Origin: an uncultured Clostridia bacterium
GTDB lineage: Bacteria; Bacillota; Clostridia; Oscillospirales; Acutalibacteraceae
Length of the DNA stretch: 64,000 nt
Direction of reading: 5' to 3'
Assembly (NCBI GenBank): GCA_947627135.1
Contig: CANQUV010000004.1
Coordinates: forward strand, 1 to 64,000
Shown here: piece by piece, positions 8,933 to 19,006 of the stretch
Numbering within the stretch: position 1 is the first letter of the stretch
How the letters are laid out: every line of letters starts with the position of its first letter
Position numbers and translations under genes: made by a program
The notes under the pieces: model-generated
Databases searched by the model: none
Told to the model about the DNA's origin: nothing
Seen by the model: the letters and a program-made list of their open reading frames with translations, nothing else

Positions 8933-9844
8933 TTACCAAGGCTTAATTGAGCCTGTTAATTCTGCAATACTTTTTATATTATTTTCATACATAAATTTTT
9001 CTAATCCCTCACAAATCTTTATAGGAGCATAAGGGTCAGAAAAAAACACGGTACCGATCTGTAAAGCGCTTGCTCCGGCAATAAGCATTTCGACGGCATC
9101 CTGCCATGTTGAAATACCGCCCATACCAATAATTGGAATTTTAACGGCATTATATGCCTGCCATACCATTCTTACTGCTACGGGAAATACAGCCGGACCG
9201 CTTAATCCGCCTGTATTATTTTTTATAATGGGTCTGCGTGAGTTAATGTCAATTCTCATACCGGTTAAAGTATTTATCATAGAAATTGCGTCTGCGCCCT
9301 CCGACTCTGCTGAACGGGCAATATCAGCAATATTTGAAACATTTGGGCTTAACTTAACAATAAGAGGTTTTTTGCAGTATTTTCTTACTGCTTTTGTAAT
9401 ACCTCCGACAGATTCACAGCTTGTACCAAACTGTACGCCGCCGCTTTTTACATTTGGGCAGGAAATATTCATTTCAATCATATCTACATTACTGTCACTT
9501 AATTTTTCGGCCATTTTACAATAATCTTCTTCTGTATTGCCGGCTATATTTGCAATTACAACAGTATTCTGCTCTTTGAGCCAATCTAAATCCTTTTCGA
9601 TAAAATGGTCAACACCGGGGTTTTGCAGACCTACCGCATTTAAAATACCAGATGGTGTCTCTGCAATTCTTGGAGGAGGATTACCGTCTCTTTTTTTCAG
9701 AGTAATACCCTTGCAGGAAATTCCGCCTAATACCGACAAAGGATAAAATTCGCTGTATTCTCTGCCAAAACCGAATGTACCTGAAGCTGCTATCAAGGGG
9801 TTTGAAAATTCAATTCCTGCAATCTTTACTTTTAAATCTGCCAT
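8933..9844 (-). CDS. pyrD: Dihydroorotate dehydrogenase B, catalytic subunit
   Basis: NPLIAASGTFGFGREY; MNISCPNVKSGG; PIIGMGGISTWQDAVEM. Confidence 0.95.
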   Translation of the reverse strand: MADLKVKIAGIEFSNPLIAASGTFGFGREYSEFYPLSVLGGISCKGITLKKRDGNPPPRIAETPSGILNAVGLQNPGVDHFIEKDLDWLKEQNTVVIANIAGNTEEDYCKMAEKLSDSNVDMIEMNISCPNVKSGGVQFGTSCESVGGITKAVRKYCKKPLIVKLSPNVSNIADIARSAESEGADAISMINTLTGMRIDINSRRPIIKNNTGGLSGPAVFPVAVRMVWQAYNAVKIPIIGMGGISTWQDAVEMLIAGASALQIGTVFFSDPYAPIKICEGLEKFMYENNIKSIAELTGSIKPW

Positions 9845-10599
9845 TAAAATACGACCTCCTCAGCATTAAATACAGGACCGTTTTTACAAACATGAAGATA
9901 CTCTTCTTCTCCATTCTCCTGTTTTACCTTGCAGGCGCAAACAAGGCACGCTCCTACACCGCAGCCCATTCTCTCCTCTAAAGAAACCTGACAAGGCTTG
10001 TTAAATTCTTTTGCAACCTGTGCGATTGCTTTAAGCATAGGAATTGGTCCGCAGGCACATATTTCATCAATTTCATTTATTTTTTCTTTTAAAACATCTG
10101 TAACAAAGCCGTGAATACCCGCTGTGCCGTCATCGGTAGTAAGCACAAGTTCTGCACCGCATTTCTTAAAATCTTCCTGCAAAATAACAAGTTCTTTATT
10201 TCTAAAGCCTGTAATTACCAAGGGATTATCTGTTTGTTTTGCTGTGTAAAGCATGGGAGGTACTCCTATGCCTCCTCCTATCAAACAATATCTTTTTCCT
10301 TTTTCTGTTTTAAAGCCGTTGCCCAAAGGAGCAATAATATCTATATATGTACCAATCTTTTGTTGCGACATGATCTGCGTTCCTTCACCCTTTACCTGAA
10401 ACACAAGTCGAAGAGTATCCTTATCGGCGTCACAAATTGAAATAGGTCTTCTCAAGGTTTTTCCCGGTACTGCAATATGAACAAACTGTCCTGCTTTTGC
10501 AACAGAAGACAGATTTGAGTTTTTAACTGTCCAGTCAAATATTCCTTTTGCTATTTCGTCATTTTTTATTAGCTTAAAGGACTGCGAATCATACTTCAT
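9844..10599 (-). CDS. pyrK: Dihydroorotate dehydrogenase B, electron transfer subunit
   Basis: CACGPIPMLKAIAQ; SLEERMGCGVGACLVCACKVK [2Fe-2S] motif; overlaps pyrD. Confidence 0.95.
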   Translation of the reverse strand: MKYDSQSFKLIKNDEIAKGIFDWTVKNSNLSSVAKAGQFVHIAVPGKTLRRPISICDADKDTLRLVFQVKGEGTQIMSQQKIGTYIDIIAPLGNGFKTEKGKRYCLIGGGIGVPPMLYTAKQTDNPLVITGFRNKELVILQEDFKKCGAELVLTTDDGTAGIHGFVTDVLKEKINEIDEICACGPIPMLKAIAQVAKEFNKPCQVSLEERMGCGVGACLVCACKVKQENGEEEYLHVCKNGPVFNAEEVVF

Positions 10600-10619
10600 T
10601 TTTATAACTCCTTATACTA

Positions 10620-11933
10620 TTAAATATAGTTTAATTTTACTGTTATTACACTTAATTTATCTTTTTTAACAATTGCCGCTGAATAATCAACCTGATAATC
10701 ATAAATCTGACTGTTTACATAATTCACATAGTTTTGAAAGTGATAAATGTATGGATCAAATAACTGCTCGCAGGCATAATCGTATTCGAGATAATCATTA
10801 TCAACATAAATATTGTAATAAGTATTTCCTGACAATGCAGTCTGCAGCAACTTTTCGCCCATTATATTGTCACATTCTTCGTCAAAGCCCTGTAAAACAG
10901 CAGCGTTTTTCACAAAATAATTTTCACTTATTTCTGTACATACCGGTAAGAAAATATTGAAATTAACTCCTATATGTTTATCTCCACCTGTAATCTTCTC
11001 ATCCGTTATATTTTTAAAAGTATCTGCAATAGTATGGTCATACTCAAGCTGTGAAGTCGTTATATTAAAATAATCATACTGATATGCTTCGTCGCTCTGG
11101 TCATCCCATGTTACATCAAGATAATACCAATCATCATTAATTTTAACTGCATTCCATGTATGGTTTTCTCCGCCGCTTGTACCTGAAATTTCTGTGTTTT
11201 CTATGCCTACACAAGATAATAAATAACTCATAGCATCAGAATATCCCTGACACACTGCACGACCGTTTATTAATGCTCCATAAGCTGTAAATGACTCATC
11301 AGAACCGCTGTGTATATCATTATATATAAGATCTGCTGCGGCATTATCGTATTCACAGTTATTAATTAAATAATTGTGTATATAAAGTTCTCTTTCATAT
11401 TCAGACGCATTACTTTTGATCGGTTTAATAATTTCTGCTACTTTTTTGTCAAATTCTTCTTTTTTTTCAATTAATTCTTCAGATGAATAATAAGAACAAA
11501 GTCTTATGTTTACTCCCCCATTAAAATAACTGCTTGTAAATGATTGTTTTAGCCAAAATGCTCCGGAATTATCGTATTTATAAGCTGTTAATGCAACAAA
11601 AATATCCTTATCCTTAACCTCCATTGGAATAAACTTTTCTTCTGTTAAATAAGAGTTAGAATCAGAAACTGTATCAGTTATCGCTACTGAAATTTCGGAC
11701 ATAGCTTCATAACATGCTCTTTGAGCATCGTTTTCAAGGCCGTCATATCCAAATGTTAAATCTACTGCTGTATGCTTATCTGTAAAATCATTATTATCTG
11801 TTTTATTTCCGGTAGATGGTGCTTTAGTAGCAACTTGTGCACTGCTTGTGTCATTAATCAAATTATCAGAGCATGAGCAAAAGAGAAATATTAATGTAAA
11901 AATAAGTGCCACTGCAACTAATCTTTTTTTCAA
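10620..11933 (-). CDS. Lipoprotein with transglutaminase-like domain
   Basis: Likely TTG start at 11933 after GGTGGTGATCGG; lipobox LFCSC; AVCQGYSDAMSYLL ... NHTWNAVKINDDWYYLDVTWDD. Confidence 0.8.
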   Translation of the reverse strand: MKKRLVAVALIFTLIFLFCSCSDNLINDTSSAQVATKAPSTGNKTDNNDFTDKHTAVDLTFGYDGLENDAQRACYEAMSEISVAITDTVSDSNSYLTEEKFIPMEVKDKDIFVALTAYKYDNSGAFWLKQSFTSSYFNGGVNIRLCSYYSSEELIEKKEEFDKKVAEIIKPIKSNASEYERELYIHNYLINNCEYDNAAADLIYNDIHSGSDESFTAYGALINGRAVCQGYSDAMSYLLSCVGIENTEISGTSGGENHTWNAVKINDDWYYLDVTWDDQSDEAYQYDYFNITTSQLEYDHTIADTFKNITDEKITGGDKHIGVNFNIFLPVCTEISENYFVKNAAVLQGFDEECDNIMGEKLLQTALSGNTYYNIYVDNDYLEYDYACEQLFDPYIYHFQNYVNYVNSQIYDYQVDYSAAIVKKDKLSVITVKLNYI

Positions 11934-12249
11934 CCGATCACCACCAAAAGTTACTAATAATAAGTTTACTAAATTTTTACAGATTATGCAATACAATTAC
12001 TAATAAATAAAAATAAATTCTCTATTAAAAATTTAAAAAATTCAAATAATAATATTGTTAAAATTATAAACTTTTTAATTTAAAAAAACATTAAAATTTG
12101 TAAAAAATAAAAAGCACATTGGAAATTTTTAAAAGTTTATTAACAAATAACAAATATACAAGATTATTTTTCTGATAATCTCAGTGAACTTCTATCTATT
12201 ATATATTAAAGACCGTTAATTATAAAGATTTTTAACAATATATACGCAA

Positions 12250-12280
12250 AAACTCGGAGCAGTATTTCTGCTCCGAGTTC
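12250..12280 (-). terminator. pckG terminator
   Basis: AACTCGGAGCAG-TATTT-CTGCTCCGAGTT, T-run on minus strand. Confidence 0.8.
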
Positions 12281-12299
12281 TATAAAATTAAAGATAAAA

Positions 12300-14066
12300 T
12301 TATTTTGAAAGTCTCTCTTTTAGACCTGCAAGCTGATCTTTAAGTTCCTGTGGAAGTTTATCGCCGAACTTTTTATAGAATTCTTCAATACCTTCGGCCT
12401 CTTTGAGCCATTTTTCATTATCAACATAGAGAATGTCTTTTAATGTTTCAATATCCATATCAAGACCTTCAAGGTTGATATCTTCAGCATTAGGAACATA
12501 ACCGATAGCTGTTTCCTGTGCGTCAGCTTTGCCTTCACAACGATTGATAATCCACTCAAGTACACGGAAGTTGTCACCGAATCCCGGCCATAAGAAATTA
12601 CCCTCATCGTCAAGACGGAACCAGTTAACATTAAAGATTTTAGGTGCTTTATCGCCTAAAATTTTTCCCATTTCGATCCAGTGAGCAAAGTAATCAGCCA
12701 TGTGATAACCGCAGAATGGAAGCATAGCCATAGGGTCACGGCGAACAACACCAACTGCACCAGTTGCAGCAGCAGTTGTTTCTGAAGCCATAATAGAACC
12801 TACAAATACGCCGTTGTTCCAATCTTTTGACTGGTAAACGAGGGGAGTTGTCTGTGCACGACGTCCGCCGAAAATAATAGCCGAAATCGGAACGCCAGTT
12901 GTTGAGTTAAATTCAGGACTGATACACGGACAATTTTCAGCAGGAGCTGTAAATCTTGAATTTGGATGAGCACCCTTTTCGCTTGAAGTCTGACCGTTCC
13001 AAGGTTCACCTTTCCAGTTAACTGCATTAGCAGGAGGATTTTTGTCAAGACCTTCCCACCAAACAGTATCGTTATCTTTGTTGAGAACTACATTTGTAAA
13101 GATTGTACCCTTTTGAGTAGAAGCAAGAGCATTTGGATTTGACTTCTTGTTAGTACCAGGAGCAACGCCGAAGAAACCGTTTTCAGGATTAATAGCGTAA
13201 AGTCTGCCGTCGGGACCTTTTCTCATCCAAGCGATGTCATCGCCTACTGTCCATACTTTATAACCCTTATTTCTATATCCTTCAGGAGGAATAAGCATAG
13301 CGAGGTTAGTTTTACCGCAGGCTGACGGGAATGCTGCGGCAACATATTTAATTTCACCCTGTGGATTTTCAATACCGAGAATAAGCATGTGTTCAGCCAT
13401 CCACTGGTTGTTTTTACCAAGATAAGAAGCGATTCTTAATGCGAAGCATTTTTTACCTAAAAGAACATTTCCGCCGTAACCTGAATTTACGCTGATAATG
13501 TAGTTATCTTCAGGGAAGTGACAGATATAACGCTTTTCAGGGTCAATATCGCAGCGTGAGTGAAGACCTTTGATCCAATTTTCACTGTCTCCGAGAGTTT
13601 CAACAACTTTCTGACCAACTCTTGTCATAATAGCCATATTAAGAACTACATAGATAGAATCTGTTACCTCAAAGCCGATTTCAGCAAGAGGTGAACCAAC
13701 AGGACCCATTGAATAAGGAATAACATACATTGTTTTACCCTTGTAGCTTCCTCTGGCAATATCAAAAAGCATTTTATAAGCTTCTTTAGGATCTTTCCAG
13801 TTATTTGTAGGACCTGCGTCCTCTTCTTTTCTTGAGCAAATGAATGTTCTGTCTTCAACACGGGCAACATCGTTTACCGCTGTTCTGTGAAGATAGCATT
13901 CCGGAAGCAGATCCTGATTTAATTTAATAAGTTCACCTGTTGAGCAAGCTTCTGCTCTTAATTTTTCGATTTGTTCTTTGCTGCCGTCAATCCAGACTAC
14001 TTCATCAGGACAAAGTAATTCTTTCATTTCGTCAAGCCAAGCAAGTACAGATTTATTTTTTGTCAT
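12300..14066 (-). CDS. pckG: Phosphoenolpyruvate carboxykinase (GTP)
   Basis: AAFPSACGKTNLAML; CPCISPEFNSTTGVPISAIIFGGRR. Confidence 0.95.
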   Translation of the reverse strand: MTKNKSVLAWLDEMKELLCPDEVVWIDGSKEQIEKLRAEACSTGELIKLNQDLLPECYLHRTAVNDVARVEDRTFICSRKEEDAGPTNNWKDPKEAYKMLFDIARGSYKGKTMYVIPYSMGPVGSPLAEIGFEVTDSIYVVLNMAIMTRVGQKVVETLGDSENWIKGLHSRCDIDPEKRYICHFPEDNYIISVNSGYGGNVLLGKKCFALRIASYLGKNNQWMAEHMLILGIENPQGEIKYVAAAFPSACGKTNLAMLIPPEGYRNKGYKVWTVGDDIAWMRKGPDGRLYAINPENGFFGVAPGTNKKSNPNALASTQKGTIFTNVVLNKDNDTVWWEGLDKNPPANAVNWKGEPWNGQTSSEKGAHPNSRFTAPAENCPCISPEFNSTTGVPISAIIFGGRRAQTTPLVYQSKDWNNGVFVGSIMASETTAAATGAVGVVRRDPMAMLPFCGYHMADYFAHWIEMGKILGDKAPKIFNVNWFRLDDEGNFLWPGFGDNFRVLEWIINRCEGKADAQETAIGYVPNAEDINLEGLDMDIETLKDILYVDNEKWLKEAEGIEEFYKKFGDKLPQELKDQLAGLKERLSK

Positions 14067-14234
14067 AGTTATCTCCTTTCAGCCTGTTTTGGTGCATTTT
14101 ATTCTTTAAAGGCCAGTAAATTTTTACATTTAATATTATATCATAATTACATAAAACGAACAATGTATATTTTGCGGATTTATTTCATATTTAAACAAAT
14201 TTTTTTATATCAGTTGTTTAAAAAAACTATATTT

Positions 14235-15245
14235 TCATCTGTAATCAATAGGTAAAGTAGCCACTGCGTTCAAATCTGTTTTTGCAATATTTCCTGATAA
14301 AAATTCATAATATCCCTGTGAACCTACCATGGCTGCATTATCTCCGCAAAGGGATTTATCCGGCATAAATAATTGTAAGTTACGCTGTTTACAAAGTGTT
14401 ACAAGATTTTTTCTCAAAAGAGAATTTGCAGAAACTCCTCCTGCAATAACAAGAGTTTTTGCATTAAAATCTTTGGCTGCCTTCAAAAAATTATCAGTAA
14501 GACAATCCACAACTGCCCTTCTGAAAGAGGCTGAAAGATCAGCAACAGGTAATGTTTCACCCTTTTGAGATGCGTTATGTATCAAATTTATAACAGCAGT
14601 TTTTAAACCTGAAAAACTAAAATCATAAGGAGAACCGTTTACAACAGGATGTGGCAGTTTAAAAGCATCGGGATTTCCTTCTTCTGCAATTTTATCAAGT
14701 TCAATTCCTCCGGGATAAGGCATTCCCAGTGTTCTTGCGGCCTTGTCAAAAGCCTCTCCTGCGGCATCATCCCTTGTTTTGCCTATAATTTTCATTTTTG
14801 TGTAATCCTCAACCATAACAATATGACTATGTCCCCCTGACACTACAAGGCACAAGAAAGGTGGTTTTAATTCTTTATTTGAAATATAATTTGAAGCTAT
14901 ATGTGAGCGCAAATGATGAACAGGAATAAGAGGCTTTTCTGTTGAAAGGGATAACCCCTTTGCAAAATTAACTCCTACAAGCAAAGCACCGATAAGTCCC
15001 GGAGCGTGTGTTACGGCGATTGCGTCTGCCTGCTCTAAAGTAATATCAGCATCACTTAAAGCCTGTTTTACAACAGGTACAATATTTTCTGCGTGTCTTC
15101 TTGATGCAATTTCCGGCACAACTCCGCCGTATTTTCTGTGCTCTGCAACCTGTGTTGCCACTACCGAAGAAAGAACTTTTCTACCGTCTTCAACAACTGC
15201 CGCTGCCGTTTCATCACAAGAGCTTTCTATTGCAAGAATTTTCAT
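14235..15245 (-). CDS. tsaD: tRNA N6-adenosine threonylcarbamoyltransferase
   Basis: MKILAIESSCDETAAAVVEDGR; HHLRSHIASN. Confidence 0.95.
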   Translation of the reverse strand: MKILAIESSCDETAAAVVEDGRKVLSSVVATQVAEHRKYGGVVPEIASRRHAENIVPVVKQALSDADITLEQADAIAVTHAPGLIGALLVGVNFAKGLSLSTEKPLIPVHHLRSHIASNYISNKELKPPFLCLVVSGGHSHIVMVEDYTKMKIIGKTRDDAAGEAFDKAARTLGMPYPGGIELDKIAEEGNPDAFKLPHPVVNGSPYDFSFSGLKTAVINLIHNASQKGETLPVADLSASFRRAVVDCLTDNFLKAAKDFNAKTLVIAGGVSANSLLRKNLVTLCKQRNLQLFMPDKSLCGDNAAMVGSQGYYEFLSGNIAKTDLNAVATLPIDYR

Positions 15246-15323
15246 CTTTACTTTCCTTTCAAATTATGTATTTATATAATTTATCAGAAATTTCTAAATA
15301 TTTTTAATTTTTTTCTATATCTG

Positions 15324-15531
15324 CTATATATCAATACTTTTGTATTGTTCAAATGAATATAGCCCTCTGGACATTAATTCTTTTTTTAATTTTTTATCTA
15401 AATCATTTCACGCCATCATACCCATTTTATAGCTTCTGATAACATGAAGGATTCCGTAATTTTGCAATTAATTAAACAACCCGCAATCATACAAAATAAT
15501 CGGCAATTTTCTTTATTTCAATATTTCCCAT
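15324..15531 (-). pseudogene. Decayed small gene between tsaD and rimI
   Basis: Minus-strand frames MGNIEIKKIADYFV* then frameshifted YDCGLFN*LQNYGILHVIRSYKMGMMA*NDLDKKLKKELMSRGLYSFEQYKSIDI*; protein-like with several stops. Confidence 0.35.
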
Positions 15532-15562
15532 TTAATTTCCATTCAAGTTTTTATTAAACTTA

Positions 15563-16000
15563 TCAATTAAAATACTTGGTAAACAAAAGAGCATTTTCAA
15601 CAGGCGATGTATAATAGTTTTTTCTCTCTCCTGCCTGCTCAAATCCGTATTTTTTATATAATGAGATTGCAGGTGTATTAGACTTTCTTACCTCTAATGT
15701 TAAAAAAGAAAGATTTTTCTCTTTTGCAAAACTGCAAAGGGTGTTTAGAAGTTCGTTTCCTATACCTTGTCTGCGATAATCTGAAAGTACGGCGATATTT
15801 GTTATGTATCCCTCGTCAAGTATAGTATTAACTCCGCAATAACCGCAAACTTCGTTATCGCTTACAGCTACAAAAACCGCTGATTTTCTATCTTTCAGCA
15901 GATTTTCAATACTTTCAATGGACCAAGGGTGGGCAAAAACCTTTTCTTCAATTTTAACAATATCTTTTAAATAATTAATATCTGCTTTTTTTATAGTCAT
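15563..16000 (-). CDS. rimI: Ribosomal protein alanine acetyltransferase (GNAT)
   Basis: ITNIAVLSDYRRQGIGNELL; NTPAISLYKKYGFEQAGERKNYY. Confidence 0.9.
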   Translation of the reverse strand: MTIKKADINYLKDIVKIEEKVFAHPWSIESIENLLKDRKSAVFVAVSDNEVCGYCGVNTILDEGYITNIAVLSDYRRQGIGNELLNTLCSFAKEKNLSFLTLEVRKSNTPAISLYKKYGFEQAGERKNYYTSPVENALLFTKYFN

Positions 16001-16419
16001 AGCTTTTTAATTAAATTCATAACAGCATCTTTAATTTCAAGACAGCATTTTCTGTATATGTCTAAATCTCCTCCGTAAGGATCGGAAATTCCGCTGCTTT
16101 TCAGCAGGATGATTTTATTTTTTGGAACACCTAAAGAAACAAGTGTCTGTGCGTGATTTACAGACATAGGCACAAACAAATCATACTCGTCGAAATCAAC
16201 ATCTTTTATAAAAACAGAATGACCATTTCTAATATCAACACCTATTTCATTACAGGCTTTTACAGCATTTTCCGAATAATCAAACCCCGTTTTTGTAAAA
16301 AGGCCTGCACTTTCTGATATATAATCAAGATTATTTTCTATTGCGGTTTTGTTAAAAATACCCTCTGCCATAGGACTTCGGCAAGTATTTCCTGTACATA
16401 CAAATAAAATTTTTTTCAT
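15997..16419 (-). CDS. Low-molecular-weight protein tyrosine phosphatase
   Basis: ILFVCTGNTCRSPMAEGIF; SDPYGGDLDIYRKC. Confidence 0.9.
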   Translation of the reverse strand: MKKILFVCTGNTCRSPMAEGIFNKTAIENNLDYISESAGLFTKTGFDYSENAVKACNEIGVDIRNGHSVFIKDVDFDEYDLFVPMSVNHAQTLVSLGVPKNKIILLKSSGISDPYGGDLDIYRKCCLEIKDAVMNLIKKL

Positions 16420-18983
16420 TATCCTTTTGCCTCATACCATGTTTTTCCTATTGCTGCATCTGCAACAAGGGGAACATTCAGTTTTACTGCATTCTCCATT
16501 TCTTCCTGCAAAAGCATAGCTACACGCATAGCTTCATCTTGCGGTGCTTCAACAATAAGTTCATCGTGGATTTGCAGTATTAGTCTGGAATGTAAATTTT
16601 CTTTTTTTAATCTGTCAAAAACTTTTACCATAGCAATTTTAATAATATCTGCAGCTGTTCCCTGAATAGGCATATTTCTTGCAACTCTTTCACCGAAGGC
16701 TCTGGTTATATGATTACCGGAGGAAAGCTCAGTAAGATATCTTCTTCTGCCGTACATTGTTTCTACATAACCGTCTTTTTTAGCCTTTTCAACTATATTT
16801 TTCATATATTCATCTACACCGCTGTAATGCGCAAGATAAGAGTCTATATAATTTTTAGCCTCTTTATTTGTAACACCGATATCCTTAGCAAGAGAATAAG
16901 CACCAATGCCGTAAACAATTCCGAAGTTTACTGCCTTTGCCCTGCTTCGCATTAAAGGAGTAATCATTTCAAAAGGCATATTAAACACTTGTGAGGCAGT
17001 AATTGTATGAATATCCTGATTTTCCTTAAATGCTTGAATCATATTTTTATCTCCCGAAATATGAGCAAGAACTCTTAATTCTATTTGAGAATAATCCGCA
17101 TCTACAAAAACATACCCATCTTTAGCTTTAAAAAATTTTCTCATTTCTCTGCCAAGCTCTGTTCTTACAGGTATATTCTGCAAATTAGGTTCTGTTGAGC
17201 TTATTCTGCCTGTTCTGGTTTCGGTCTGATTAAAGTTTGAGTGGATCCTACCATCCTTATCTATAACCTTTAATAAGCCGTCGCAGTATGTTGACTTTAA
17301 TTTTGCCAAAGTTCTGTACTGCAACACCATTGGTACAACAGGGTGAGAATTATAAAGACTTTCTAACACCTCTGCATTTGTGCTGTAACCGCTTTTAGTT
17401 TTCTTTTTGCATGGAAGTCCCAATTTTTCAAAAAGCGCAACCCCTAACTGTTTTGGAGAATTTATATTAAACTCTTCCCCAACGCTTTCATAAATATCTC
17501 TTTGCAGATTTTCGATTTGAACAGAAAGCATTTCGCCAAACTGTTTAATACCATCAGAATCAGCTTCAACACCAGTATTCTCCATAAGGCTAAGAACTTC
17601 TGCAAGAGGGATCTCAACTTCAGATAATAGTTTTTCCTGATTATTTGCTATTATTTGATTATTCACCTTTTCAAACAATTTTGGCAGTAAAGCATTACAA
17701 GCATAAACAGAGCCGTTCTCATTTTCACATTTAGGAATAGATAAATTATATTTCTCACACAATTTTTGCAAATCATAAGAACCGGCAGATGGATCTAACA
17801 AATAAGCCGCAAGTATTATATCTCCTTTTATCTTATTAACAGAAAACCCGTTTTTTTCTGCATAAGAATATACGGCCTTGCTGTTATCGGTGTATTTTTC
17901 TATTTTAGGATTTTGAAGAAGTGTTTTAATATATTCTTCGTTTTCTGTAACATATACTTTATCTTTATAAGTTACAACAATTTTAGCCGTTTCATTGTTA
18001 AATATAAAAGAAAAATACAGTTCTTTTAATGAATTTAACTCATTTATATTTTCATTATCAATCTCTGCTAATTTAAAAGTATTTTGATTTTTTTCTTCTG
18101 TAACTATATTTTCAGATACAGAAATATCTCTTAATCCCATTTTTTTAATTAAAGAAAAAAGTTCAAGCTTTGCCATATATCGTATCGCTTCTTGAGGATT
18201 TTTCATTGTAACCTTATATGAATCTAAATCTGTATCAATGGGAACTTCTCTGAATATTTCACCTAACATTCTGCTAAGTTCTGCGTTTTCTTTGGATGCG
18301 ATCAGCTTTTTTCTTACTCCTTCTTTTATGTCAAGAGTATCTATATTCTCGTATATATATGAAACTGAATGGTATTTTGATATTAACTCTGTTGCACCCT
18401 TTGGTCCTATTCCCGCAACACCCGGAATATTATCGGATGTATCACCTTGAATTGCTTTAACTTCAATTAATTCTTTAGGAGTAACGCCGTAGTCCTCCAT
18501 AACCTTTTCAGGGGTGTAAATAATATTTTGCTTATTTGAAGCAAGGTCAACGGTAGTTAAATCAGATACAAGCTGCAGGCTGTCTCTGTCTCCTGTTGCA
18601 AGAAAACACTCTTCTCCCTTATCCTCACAAACCTTTGAAAGTGTACCTAAAATATCGTCAGCTTCATAGCCCTCGCAGGTAACCAGAGTGTAGCCTAAAA
18701 GTTTTAATAATTCTTTTAACGGCGGTATTTGCTGAGCAAGCTCATCAGGCATACCTTTTCTCTGAGCTTTATAACCTGAGTATGCTTTATGCCTGAACGT
18801 AGGAGATTTTAAGTCAAAAGCAATTGCCACCCTGTCAGGATTTGTGTCTGATTTGATTTTTTCAAGCATTGTAAGAAAACCATAGATTGCTTGTGTAAAC
18901 TGACCGTCTTTTGTTGAAAGCGGTTTTATACCGTAAAAAGCTCTGTTTACTATGCTGTTTCCGTCAACTACCAATAATCTCAT
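16419..18983 (-). CDS. polA: DNA polymerase I
   Basis: GNSIVNRAFYGI 5' nuclease; VFVDADYSQIELRVLAHISGD; LQIHDELIVEAP. Confidence 0.95.
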   Translation of the reverse strand: MRLLVVDGNSIVNRAFYGIKPLSTKDGQFTQAIYGFLTMLEKIKSDTNPDRVAIAFDLKSPTFRHKAYSGYKAQRKGMPDELAQQIPPLKELLKLLGYTLVTCEGYEADDILGTLSKVCEDKGEECFLATGDRDSLQLVSDLTTVDLASNKQNIIYTPEKVMEDYGVTPKELIEVKAIQGDTSDNIPGVAGIGPKGATELISKYHSVSYIYENIDTLDIKEGVRKKLIASKENAELSRMLGEIFREVPIDTDLDSYKVTMKNPQEAIRYMAKLELFSLIKKMGLRDISVSENIVTEEKNQNTFKLAEIDNENINELNSLKELYFSFIFNNETAKIVVTYKDKVYVTENEEYIKTLLQNPKIEKYTDNSKAVYSYAEKNGFSVNKIKGDIILAAYLLDPSAGSYDLQKLCEKYNLSIPKCENENGSVYACNALLPKLFEKVNNQIIANNQEKLLSEVEIPLAEVLSLMENTGVEADSDGIKQFGEMLSVQIENLQRDIYESVGEEFNINSPKQLGVALFEKLGLPCKKKTKSGYSTNAEVLESLYNSHPVVPMVLQYRTLAKLKSTYCDGLLKVIDKDGRIHSNFNQTETRTGRISSTEPNLQNIPVRTELGREMRKFFKAKDGYVFVDADYSQIELRVLAHISGDKNMIQAFKENQDIHTITASQVFNMPFEMITPLMRSRAKAVNFGIVYGIGAYSLAKDIGVTNKEAKNYIDSYLAHYSGVDEYMKNIVEKAKKDGYVETMYGRRRYLTELSSGNHITRAFGERVARNMPIQGTAADIIKIAMVKVFDRLKKENLHSRLILQIHDELIVEAPQDEAMRVAMLLQEEMENAVKLNVPLVADAAIGKTWYEAKG

Positions 18984-19006
18984 AATTAATTACCTTTTCT
19001 TATATT

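Noticed and set aside
12440-13870. Minus-strand ORFs inside pckG (12440-12631, 12800-13048, 13664-13870)
   Set aside because: Alternative frames within a clear pckG coding sequence.
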